A DNA stretch of 5,115 nt from Candidatus Falkowiibacteriota bacterium (GTDB lineage: Bacteria; Patescibacteriota; Patescibacteriia; Patescibacteriales; GWE2-39-37). A program made the translations under genes and the position numbers. Positions 1-4,949 of the stretch are shown here, one piece after another. Location of the stretch: positions 5,744-10,858 of the forward strand of contig JAAXVE010000018.1 of the NCBI GenBank assembly GCA_013335665.1, written 5' to 3'. The notes under the pieces were generated by a model. That model made no database searches. It was not told the origin of the DNA and worked only from the letters and a program-made list of their open reading frames with translations. Each line of letters opens with the position of its first letter. Positions within the stretch are counted from its first letter, which is position 1.

Positions 1-410
1 TTTCAGTCGAGTCTCCTCAGAAAGCACGTGACCGCCGCATCGACGAACAGCTTCTCGGACGTTTTGATCAGATAGATTCCGCCATTAATAGTTACTATGC
101 CGAAACTGCCAAGCTGCCTGACAGTCTTGATACTCTTGTCAAAGAAAAGAGAATTATGGACGAAACTATTATCCAAGTCCCTGGTGAAACCACAAAGATA
201 GAATACAAGGCAGGCAAAGACAAACTCTACGAATTGTGCGCCAACTTTAAGCGCAGTAATAAGGATGAGAACGCAGTCGACTACCTCCGCGGCCGCTGGC
301 CTCACGACGCTGGTCAGCAGTGCTTAACCCAGCGCTTAACTGCCTTGCCAAACGACATCAAAGGCGGTTCGCCAGTCGAGATTCCGGTTAAGACGGTGCC
401 AGTCAAATAA
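1..410 (+). CDS. 3' end of a DUF5671-type C-terminal domain protein (5' truncated)
   Basis: The reading frame is open from base 3 (codon phase 3) to TAA at 408-410, giving 135 residues of a gene that begins before the window. An internal ATG at 156 exists, but the family-like residues start well upstream of it, so it is not the start. Seen: 'RRIDEQLLGRFDQIDSAINSYY' with 'KLPDSLDTL' (fragment residues about 11-45), then 'YELCANF' (76-82) and 'WPHDAG..C' (99-107). From memory, this order (RxxDEQ, a helix ending in YW/YY, LPxSLxxL, YELCAxF, W.H.aG..C) marks a C-terminal extracytoplasmic domain common in Patescibacteria, often behind a DUF5671 membrane domain and reminiscent of pseudopilin C-termini. 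The membrane part would lie upstream, so the full architecture is inferred. Function unknown. That this is a real coding region is fairly sure; the family name is less so. Confidence 0.7.
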   Translation, partial: SVESPQKARDRRIDEQLLGRFDQIDSAINSYYAETAKLPDSLDTLVKEKRIMDETIIQVPGETTKIEYKAGKDKLYELCANFKRSNKDENAVDYLRGRWPHDAGQQCLTQRLTALPNDIKGGSPVEIPVKTVPVK

Positions 411-440
411 TTGACAAAACAAGGATAAAAATACTAAAAT
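411..440 (+). promoter_or_regulatory. Predicted sigma70-type promoter upstream of pyrF
   Basis: A perfect -35 hexamer TTGACA (411-416) begins immediately after the upstream stop codon. It is followed, after 18 nt, by TAAAAT (435-440), a 5/6 match to the -10 consensus. Transcription would start near 446-448, about 160 nt before the pyrF start codon. This is the best-matching promoter before the pyrF-pyrE pair. Oddly, the predicted start lies inside the left arm of the hairpin at 441-477. Seen by eye only. Confidence 0.55.
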
Positions 441-477
441 AAGCAAAACCCTGGTGTTATAACTAGGGTTTTTGCTT
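441..477 (+). terminator. Hairpin with T-rich 3' side: terminator of the upstream gene or attenuator before pyrF
   Basis: The left arm 444-455 (CAAAACCCTGGT) and right arm 462-474 (ACTAGGGTTTTTG) pair around a GTTATA loop, with one G-T pair and one extra T. The flanking AAG and CTT extend the symmetry. The right arm ends in TTTTT (469-473), and the following 20 bases stay T-rich. The A-run on the left arm would let it act on the opposite strand too. It lies 31 nt after the stop of the upstream gene, so it is probably that gene's terminator. Its position directly after a near-consensus promoter also allows early attenuation of the pyr transcript. Confidence 0.65.
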
Positions 478-510
478 GTATTTATATATTTGATCATTCA
501 ACAAAATTCA

Positions 511-547
511 AGAAGAGAGGAGGTGTAATTAGGAGATTTTAAGGGAG
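511..547 (+). promoter_or_regulatory. Cluster of Shine-Dalgarno-like purine tracts in the pyrF leader
   Basis: Three tracts resemble ribosome binding sites: AGGAGGTG at 518-525 (an extended anti-SD match), AGGAG at 531-535 and GGGAG at 543-547. Only the third is followed at a usable distance by a start codon (GTG at 552). The first is the strongest SD match in the window, but it has no ATG, GTG or TTG at the normal spacing. These could be standby ribosome sites, remnants of a lost small gene, or chance purine richness. Confidence 0.35.
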
Positions 548-551
548 TATT

Positions 552-590
552 GTGGCAAGTTTGCAAGAAAGAAGCAGTTTATCTCATTAA
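552..590 (+). CDS. Possible 12-codon leader peptide upstream of pyrF
   Basis: GTG at 552 is preceded by GGGAG (543-547) with a 4-nt gap and opens a 12-codon frame (MASLQERSSLSH if initiated with Met) ending at TAA 588-590. The stop sits 2 nt before the pyrF ribosome binding site and 15 nt before the pyrF ATG, a distance at which translation could be coupled. The peptide is not enriched in any one amino acid, and no alternative terminator follows it, so it does not look like a classical attenuator leader. ORFs this short are common by chance, hence the low confidence. Confidence 0.2.
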   Translation: MASLQERSSLSH

Positions 591-592
591 TT

Positions 593-598
593 GGAGGA
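593..598 (+). promoter_or_regulatory. pyrF ribosome binding site (decides the start)
   Basis: GGAGGA lies 7 nt before ATG 606. It fixes the start there and makes the in-frame TTG at 591 unlikely, because that codon would itself overlap the ribosome binding site. Confidence 0.85.
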
Positions 599-605
599 AG
601 AGCGC

Positions 606-1376
606 ATGGAAAGCAACAATGGATTCAGTCAAGATCAACTGGCAGCGGCAAGGGGAAAAGTAATTCTCAGTCTCGATGTCCCTAGTTATATTGAGGCGAT
701 CACGGTAATGAAGCTTTTATCAGAGCATGTGGGCATGGTCAAAATCGGCAAAGAGCTGTTCACGACCTGTGGTCCGGAAATCATTCGGGTGGCTATCATT
801 ATGGGGCTGGAAGTGTTCCTGGACCTCAAATATCATGACATTCCGAACACGGTAGCGTCAGCATGTTGCGCGGCTGCGCGGCACGGAGTCAAATTTATTA
901 ACGTGCATGCGCTCGGTGGTCCGGAAATGATGACCGAGGCGGTAGAGGCCATGAAAAAGGAGTTCGGCGAAAATCGGCCGAAGTTATTGGCCGTCACCAT
1001 CCTGACTTCATCGACTCGGGAAACTCTGAAAGCGATTGGTATCAATGAATCGCCTGAAGACATGGTGATCAAGCTCGCCTTGCTTGCGAAGAAGTGCGGC
1101 CTTGACGGCGTGGTCTGCTCACCCAAAGAAACGGAAATTATCCGTGCTGTGTGTGGCGACGGCTTCTTAATCGTCAATCCTGGCGTGCGTCCTGATGGCA
1201 CAGCGGCAAATGACCAGAAGCGAATTGCAACCCCTGGCGGTGCCATCATGGCTGGCGCCGACTATCTCGTGGTCGGCCGCCCTATCCTTAAGGCAGAAGA
1301 CCAAGCGGCAGCCGCAGACGCGATTGTTCTGGAGGTCTGCAACACGATGTTCCCGCAAATCACCTACGTCCAGTAA
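606..1376 (+). CDS. pyrF: Orotidine 5'-phosphate decarboxylase (OMP decarboxylase)
   Basis: Decarboxylates OMP to UMP, the last step of de novo pyrimidine synthesis; cytoplasmic, usually a homodimeric TIM barrel. The product is 256 residues, within the family's usual range. Visible family signatures: beta-1 'LSLDV' with D24; K46 in 'VKIGKELF'; the catalytic DxKxxD box 'FLDLKYHDIPNTV' with D73, K75 and D78; 'NVHALGG' (99-105); 'VTILTS' (130-135); 'VNPGVRP' (190-196, usually TPGIRP); 'DQKRIATP' (203-210); and the phosphate-binding 'VVGRPI' (222-227). All expected catalytic residues are present, so it should be active. The start is ATG 606, given the GGAGGA site at the right distance. The stop TAA is followed directly by an in-phase TGA. 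pyrE starts 12 nt downstream, so the two are almost certainly one transcript and catalyse consecutive reactions. Confidence 0.96.
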   Translation: MESNNGFSQDQLAAARGKVILSLDVPSYIEAITVMKLLSEHVGMVKIGKELFTTCGPEIIRVAIIMGLEVFLDLKYHDIPNTVASACCAAARHGVKFINVHALGGPEMMTEAVEAMKKEFGENRPKLLAVTILTSSTRETLKAIGINESPEDMVIKLALLAKKCGLDGVVCSPKETEIIRAVCGDGFLIVNPGVRPDGTAANDQKRIATPGGAIMAGADYLVVGRPILKAEDQAAAADAIVLEVCNTMFPQITYVQ

Positions 1377-1378
1377 TG

Positions 1379-1384
1379 AGGAGG
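1379..1384 (+). promoter_or_regulatory. pyrE ribosome binding site
   Basis: AGGAGG (part of GAGGAGGG, 1378-1385) lies 4 nt before ATG 1389, in the 12-nt gap after the pyrF stop. It supports ATG 1389 as the start and tight coupling to pyrF. Confidence 0.75.
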
Positions 1385-1388
1385 GTGT

Positions 1389-2201
1389 ATGACCAGAAAT
1401 GAAGTGACGCAAAAAGTGCACGCCATCTTGGGCGGTCGTAACGTCATTTGCAGAGGGCACTATGTCTTTGCGAAAAAGCCCGAAGGGTGGTTCCATGGGG
1501 ATCAGTATATCAACAAGGATGCAATCTATCCCTACCACGGTAACGTGAAAGAACTTTGCGGTTACATGGCTTATGCCTCAAGCGATTTGGGCATAGAAGT
1601 CGTGGTCGGACCGACTGTCGGCGGTGTCAGCTTATCGCAGTGGACGGCTTACGGTCTTGAGGTCGAACGTCCTCATCAGAAAGTCCTTTCGGTTTATGCG
1701 GATGAGGAGCCTGTCATCGAGGAAGTGTTTTTCAGTTTTGCCGAGCTGGACAATGTTGTGGAGAATTTGGTTTCTTCCGGATCACTATCCCGTACTTTGG
1801 CGGATGCATACGGAAAAATAATCATCTCGTCAGAAAGGGGCGGTATCATTATCCCGATTAAAGTCGAAACACGGCGCGTTCTCAAGCGCGGTTACGACCA
1901 GCTGGTTCGCGGCAAGCGGTGTCTCATAACTGAAGATATCCGTAATTCCGGAGCTACAATCAGAAAGACCAGAAAAGCCATTGAGGAAGCAGGCGGAGAA
2001 GTGGTTCATGCCATTGCCTTGTGCGATCGCTCCGGTGGTAGTGATGAGTGTCAGGCGCTCTACACTACCAAGATGGAGATGTATCCTGAGGACAGTTGCC
2101 CCTTTTGTGCAATGAACGGCATGGAATCGGTAGATCAGACGCTCGGCAAAGGCAAAGAGTTCCTGATTCGCAAAGGACTGTCCCAATTCTTGAAACACTA
2201 A
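1389..2201 (+). CDS. pyrE: Orotate phosphoribosyltransferase-like protein with variant PRPP loop
   Basis: Expected to join orotate and PRPP to give OMP, the substrate of the PyrF encoded just upstream. The product has 270 residues, longer than the roughly 180-230 usual for the family. Family features seen: 'GHYVFAK' (23-29, cf. GHFVYTSG), 'YINKDAIYP' (40-48), 'VVVGPTVGGVSLSQW' (71-85), 'VLSVYADEE' (99-107), 'LKRGYDQLVRGKRCLI' (165-180), then the PRPP loop 'TEDIRNSGATI' (181-191). The loop keeps the acidic pair E182-D183, G188 and T190, but replaces the usual I/V-T-T-G-G-S with R-N-S-G-A-T. About 45-55 residues (roughly 108-160) lie between YADEE and LKRGYD, where typical members have a short linker. 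'CPFC' at 237-240 and 'GKGKEFL' (253-259) match a C-terminal CPLC...GHGK motif I recall in patescibacterial members. The pyrF partner supports the OPRT call; a related phosphoribosyltransferase with another base remains possible. Confidence 0.8.
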   Translation: MTRNEVTQKVHAILGGRNVICRGHYVFAKKPEGWFHGDQYINKDAIYPYHGNVKELCGYMAYASSDLGIEVVVGPTVGGVSLSQWTAYGLEVERPHQKVLSVYADEEPVIEEVFFSFAELDNVVENLVSSGSLSRTLADAYGKIIISSERGGIIIPIKVETRRVLKRGYDQLVRGKRCLITEDIRNSGATIRKTRKAIEEAGGEVVHAIALCDRSGGSDECQALYTTKMEMYPEDSCPFCAMNGMESVDQTLGKGKEFLIRKGLSQFLKH

Positions 2202-2209
2202 CAACAAGA

Positions 2210-2239
2210 CCGGCTCAGCAATGGGCCGGCATTTTTTTT
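2210..2239 (+). terminator. Intrinsic terminator after pyrE
   Basis: The stem CCGGCTC (2210-2216) pairs with GGGCCGG (2223-2229) in 7 bp with one G-T pair, around loop AGCAAT. It is followed by CA and then eight T residues (2232-2239). It begins 8 nt after the pyrE stop and closes the pyrF-pyrE unit. Confidence 0.9.
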
Positions 2240-2267
2240 GGCCTTAATCCTTGCGATAAGGTATAAT
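2238..2267 (+). promoter_or_regulatory. Predicted promoter of the GH130 operon
   Basis: A perfect TATAAT at 2262-2267 is preceded by TTGGCC (2238-2243, 4/6 to TTGACA) with an 18-nt spacer. The -35 box shares its first two T residues with the T-tract of the pyrE terminator. Transcription from about 2274 would give a leader of about 20 nt before ATG 2294, with no Shine-Dalgarno sequence near the start codon. Confidence 0.7.
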
Positions 2268-2293
2268 ATGTGGGTAAACACTAATTTTATCTT

Positions 2294-3340
2294 ATGGTAA
2301 AAGTTGAAAAAATAGGGCTTATTCTCGAACCAACAACCAATGTTTTTGAAACGCGGGCGGTCTTGAATCCGGCTGTATTCCAGGACGGCAATGACATCCA
2401 CATTATTTATCGCGCGATCGCCGATGATTATATTTCGACATTGGGTTACGCCAGGCTTTCCGGCCCAACCAATGTGGTTGAGCGCTGGAATAAGCCGTTC
2501 ATGACGCCGAAGCTCAAGGCAGAGAGCAAGGGAATCGAGGATCCGCGTATTGTTAAGATCGACGGCACTTATTACATGACCTATGTGGCGCACGACGGCA
2601 AGAACGCAGTGACGTATTTTGCCGAAGGACCGAGTCTGTTTGAACTGAGCCGCGGCTTTATGGTAAGTCCCAAGATTATGTACAAGGAAGCAGCAGAGAT
2701 TTTCCGCTATCAGAAATTGAAAGATGATTATTATTTCTACGAAGCTTTTTACAAGGAGTTTAGCGGCAAAAACATTCTGATCTGGCACAAGGATTGCATT
2801 CTTTTCCCGGAAAAGATTAATGGTGAATTCAAGATGCTACAACGCATCCTGCCCGACATTCAACTGATCAGCTTCGAGGACTTTGGACAGCTTAAGGAAA
2901 AATATTTTTGGATTCATTATCTGTTGAGTGAATTGGCAGCGAGCGTTGTGCTTGAGAGCGAGTACACCTTCGAAGAGCGTAACGTCGGCGGCGGTTGTCC
3001 GCCGATCCGCACGGCTGCCGGTTGGCTTATGATCTATCACGGCGTGCATGAGAACAACTCGACCAGGACTTATAGCGCTTGTGCGGCTCTGCTCGACCTG
3101 GAAGATCCGCGCAAACTCATTGCCAAGCTTCCGTATCCGTTATTTACCCCGACCAACGAAGCCGAGTCGCTCGGCTTGGTTAACAACGTGGTCTTCCCGA
3201 CAGGCACGGCCCAGTTCGGCGATGACCTTTATATTTACTACGGAGCAGCCGACACCCGCATTGCTGCTGCAAAGGTTAGCATGAATGAGTTGCTGGCCGA
3301 ATTGAAAGCTAATCCGGTCAATACGGCCGTCCAATCATAA
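2294..3340 (+). CDS. GH130-family glycoside phosphorylase/hydrolase
   Basis: GH130 enzymes act on beta-mannosides: most are phosphorylases that release mannose 1-phosphate, some are hydrolases. The fold is a five-bladed beta-propeller. At 348 residues this is normal length. Seen: 'VLNPAVF' (23-29), 'IIYRAIADDYISTLGYA' (37-53), 'GIEDPRI' (80-86) holding the Asp (D83) that the family uses as catalytic acid, 'YYMTYVAHDG' (93-102), 'HKDCILFPEKINGEF' (165-179), 'VGGGCPPIRTAAGWLMIYHGV' split over 231-251, 'AALLDLEDP' (264-272), and 'NNVVFPTGTAQFGDDLYIYYGAADTRIAAA' near 297-326. No signal peptide, so probably cytoplasmic. About 30 extra residues (roughly 125-160) precede HKD compared with shorter members. 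Phosphorylase versus hydrolase, and the substrate, cannot be settled here. It starts at ATG 2294 with an AT-rich leader and no SD. The next gene follows after 5 nt. No sugar transporter or other carbohydrate gene is visible beside it. Confidence 0.88.
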   Translation: MVKVEKIGLILEPTTNVFETRAVLNPAVFQDGNDIHIIYRAIADDYISTLGYARLSGPTNVVERWNKPFMTPKLKAESKGIEDPRIVKIDGTYYMTYVAHDGKNAVTYFAEGPSLFELSRGFMVSPKIMYKEAAEIFRYQKLKDDYYFYEAFYKEFSGKNILIWHKDCILFPEKINGEFKMLQRILPDIQLISFEDFGQLKEKYFWIHYLLSELAASVVLESEYTFEERNVGGGCPPIRTAAGWLMIYHGVHENNSTRTYSACAALLDLEDPRKLIAKLPYPLFTPTNEAESLGLVNNVVFPTGTAQFGDDLYIYYGAADTRIAAAKVSMNELLAELKANPVNTAVQS

Positions 3341-3345
3341 AAACA

Positions 3346-4836
3346 ATGATTTGTTCCAAGTGCCAACAAGAGTTTAATTATTTCAAGATCGATTCCAGCA
3401 AGAAGCGCAACGGCAGCAACGATTTCCCGTGCCCGCATTGCGGAGCGACGGTCAGGCTTGATCGAGCATTTAAGCAGCGGATTAAAATGCTCGGCGCTTT
3501 TTTTACGGCGCTTGCCATTACAGCTAACTATTTTGTCGGCAAATTAGGCTTGTCTACGAATTTTTCGGCTGTTTTTTTCCCGCTAGTTTTCTGTGGTTTT
3601 GTCTTTATGATTTATCTCGCCTCAAAAACAGCCAAGGCGGAAGCTGTGAGCAGCGAATCAGTACCCTTGCCTTATGCAAAGCTTGATAATAATAATGCGT
3701 CCGCGACAGAAATCAAGGCTGACGGCTTCGTGGTTAAGCTTGAACAGTCTCCAAATCCTGCTTTGAAGCAAGAACATGTTGCGGCGTATGGTTTGTTGCG
3801 TGCCGTGGCAATAACCTTAGTGTTGGCTCTTGTGGTTGTGGCAAAAATTTTTAAGATAATGAGATCGTCGGGCGCCACGAAGCCATCACCGTTAATCATT
3901 GCCGTTGTGCTTGTTTTGTCTTGTGCATGGCTTGGCGTCTCAGCTTATATGGGCAAGCGTTGGGGCGCTAAAAAATCCCTGATAGTCAGTCTTGGGTTTG
4001 CTGCTATTATTTTTGTTGCCGGTGAGGCGATATATAAGTCAACTTTGAAGCAGCAATATGTCAATGAATTCAACGGTCTTGCGACTGAGGCGGGCAAACA
4101 AGTCGACTTGCAGGATAATTCTGGTGTTGTTCAGAGAAAAATCACTGCTGCTAATTCTGGAAAAGATGATTATTTGAAATTTGTCCAAGATAAAGATGCG
4201 GATGGACTACTGGATAAAGATGAAAAAGATAACTATAAGACAGATCCGAGTAGTGTTGATACGGATGGTGATGGGCTGACTGATTATGAGGAAATTATGA
4301 TATATAAGTCAGATCCGTTGAAAACTGACACGGATAGCGACGGTAGGACGGATGGCGCTGAGGCGGTTGCAGGATATTCGCCTGCGGGTGAGGGTAAATT
4401 CGACCCTTTTGCTACACCAGAAGTTGCGCTGTATTATATGGAACATTTGTTTGCCAAGGGTGATTTCGAAGGCTACGAATCAGTTTTTGATTATTCAGAT
4501 TCATTCGTGAATAATTTTATCAGGACAGAGTTCAACACCGACCTTGAAGGTTTTAAGCGTCGCTTTAAGAATAAAGTATTTCTGAAAGCAAAGAAGGACA
4601 ATGTTGGTGCTGTTGTTGTATACAAAACGCAGCTGATAGATGATGATAATGTTGGGATCGAGTATTATCGGTTTTTGATTAGAGATGGCATTAGAGGAAG
4701 AGGGGAGTTGGATAAGACCTATTTTACAAAACATGACGGGAGATGGCTTGTTAATCTCGAAAAAGAGCTTACAGAGTCTAAAGCTTCTGATTCTGAGCGC
4801 TGGCGAGCCACCAAAAGTGCATATAGCCAGGAATAG
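3346..4836 (+). CDS. Zinc-ribbon, multi-pass membrane protein with thrombospondin type 3 repeats
   Basis: 496 residues; no known specific function. Domains in order: an N-terminal four-cysteine zinc ribbon (C3-x2-C6 and C29-x2-C32); hydrophobic segments at about 48-67, 73-92, 149-168, 183-202 and 212-230, giving five likely membrane spans; a cytoplasmic linker of about 55 residues between spans two and three; a polar stretch 231-280; three calcium-binding loops of the thrombospondin-3/DxDxDG type at 282-293, 305-316 and 328-339; and a C-terminal domain (about 356-470) starting 'FATPEVALYYMEHLFAKGDFEGY', which looks like an NTF2-type alpha+beta fold. With the zinc ribbon and basic RAFKQRIK inside, an odd number of spans places the calcium repeats outside. 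The basic KIFKIMR after span three weakens that topology. The start ATG is 5 nt after the GH130 stop, without an SD, so it is probably co-transcribed. The 3' half is more AT-rich than pyrF. The call rests on motifs, not on a recognised full-length family. Confidence 0.85.
   Translation: MICSKCQQEFNYFKIDSSKKRNGSNDFPCPHCGATVRLDRAFKQRIKMLGAFFTALAITANYFVGKLGLSTNFSAVFFPLVFCGFVFMIYLASKTAKAEAVSSESVPLPYAKLDNNNASATEIKADGFVVKLEQSPNPALKQEHVAAYGLLRAVAITLVLALVVVAKIFKIMRSSGATKPSPLIIAVVLVLSCAWLGVSAYMGKRWGAKKSLIVSLGFAAIIFVAGEAIYKSTLKQQYVNEFNGLATEAGKQVDLQDNSGVVQRKITAANSGKDDYLKFVQDKDADGLLDKDEKDNYKTDPSSVDTDGDGLTDYEEIMIYKSDPLKTDTDSDGRTDGAEAVAGYSPAGEGKFDPFATPEVALYYMEHLFAKGDFEGYESVFDYSDSFVNNFIRTEFNTDLEGFKRRFKNKVFLKAKKDNVGAVVVYKTQLIDDDNVGIEYYRFLIRDGIRGRGELDKTYFTKHDGRWLVNLEKELTESKASDSERWRATKSAYSQE
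4189..4362 (+). repeat. Three thrombospondin-3 calcium-loop repeats with 69-nt period
   Basis: Three 12-residue loops, DKDADGLLDKDE, DTDGDGLTDYEE and DTDSDGRTDGAE, start at residues 282, 305 and 328 of the encoding protein, exactly 23 residues (69 nt) apart. The spacers after the first two share YK-T/S-DP. This is protein-level repetition; the DNA copies have diverged. The DxDxDG...D/E pattern is the known calcium-coordinating loop of this family. Confidence 0.9.
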
Positions 4837-4865
4837 ATAAATCGACTGGTATGTCGTCCGCGTTT

Positions 4866-4894
4866 TTGCTTATTAAGGGTAAATAGGCTATAAT
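4866..4894 (+). promoter_or_regulatory. Predicted promoter of the YbaK-type gene
   Basis: A perfect TATAAT at 4889-4894 is preceded, after 17 nt, by TTGCTT (4866-4871), a weak -35 that keeps TTG. Transcription from about 4901 would give a leader of about 50 nt. A perfect inverted repeat overlaps the -10 box (see 4890-4917). No convincing terminator for the preceding gene lies between 4837 and 4865, so some read-through from upstream is possible. Confidence 0.65.
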
Positions 4895-4917
4895 AAAGGG
4901 GAATCAGCCTTTATTAT
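4890..4917 (+). promoter_or_regulatory. Perfect 10+8+10 dyad over the -10 box: candidate operator
   Basis: ATAATAAAGG (4890-4899) is repeated as its exact reverse complement CCTTTATTAT (4908-4917) around the 8-nt centre GGAATCAG. The left arm covers five bases of the -10 hexamer and the right arm lies just past the predicted start of transcription. The left arm is mostly untranscribed, so it would act as DNA, for instance as the site of a dimeric repressor. No regulator gene is visible. Confidence 0.4.
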
Positions 4918-4923
4918 TGATTA

Positions 4924-4941
4924 AATCGAGGAAACTCGGTT
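4924..4941 (+). promoter_or_regulatory. GAAA-tetraloop hairpin in the leader of the YbaK-type gene
   Basis: AATCGAG (4924-4930) pairs with CTCGGTT (4935-4941) in 7 bp with one G-T pair, closed by a GAAA loop of the stable GNRA type. It lies 8 nt before ATG 4950. The only SD-like bases in the leader, GAGG (4928-4931), sit inside it, 18 nt from the ATG. There is no T-tract, so it is not a terminator. It could stabilise the mRNA or affect ribosome access. Confidence 0.4.
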
Positions 4942-4949
4942 AAAATTTT

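Noticed and set aside
3..305. 100-residue minus-strand frame over the first gene
   Set aside because: The + strand frame here shows family-like motifs and ends just before a promoter and hairpin. The minus-strand frame is cysteine/phenylalanine-rich in a way typical of antisense translation.
523..528. GTG-TAA start-stop element inside AGGAGGTG
   Set aside because: No ribosome binding site lies at usable distance before it; the GTG is simply the end of the SD-like tract.
591..605. TTG at 591 as the pyrF start, adding five residues
   Set aside because: The GGAGGA ribosome binding site (593-598) would fall inside the coding region, while ATG 606 has it at ideal spacing.
833..1249. 138-residue minus-strand frame inside pyrF
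   Set aside because: It is fully antisense to a well-supported enzyme gene, has no RBS and shows no family resemblance.
1377..1379. TGA after the pyrF TAA as a hint of recoded TGA (glycine, as in some Patescibacteria)
   Set aside because: It follows a TAA stop, no gene in the window needs in-frame TGA, and normal glycine codons are used throughout.
2198..2788. 196-residue open frame on the minus strand
   Set aside because: It lies opposite the GH130 gene, its terminator and promoter, has no recognisable motifs, and is explained as a shadow of the + strand gene.
4189..4362. Tandem DNA repeat or CRISPR-like periodicity at 69 nt
   Set aside because: The period comes from protein-level thrombospondin-3 loops; the DNA units are diverged and lie inside a coding frame.
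4843..4867. Possible terminator after the thrombospondin-3 gene (CGAC/GTCG stem, then TTTTT)
   Set aside because: The stem is only 4 bp and the T-run starts 6 nt after it, too weak and too far to call.
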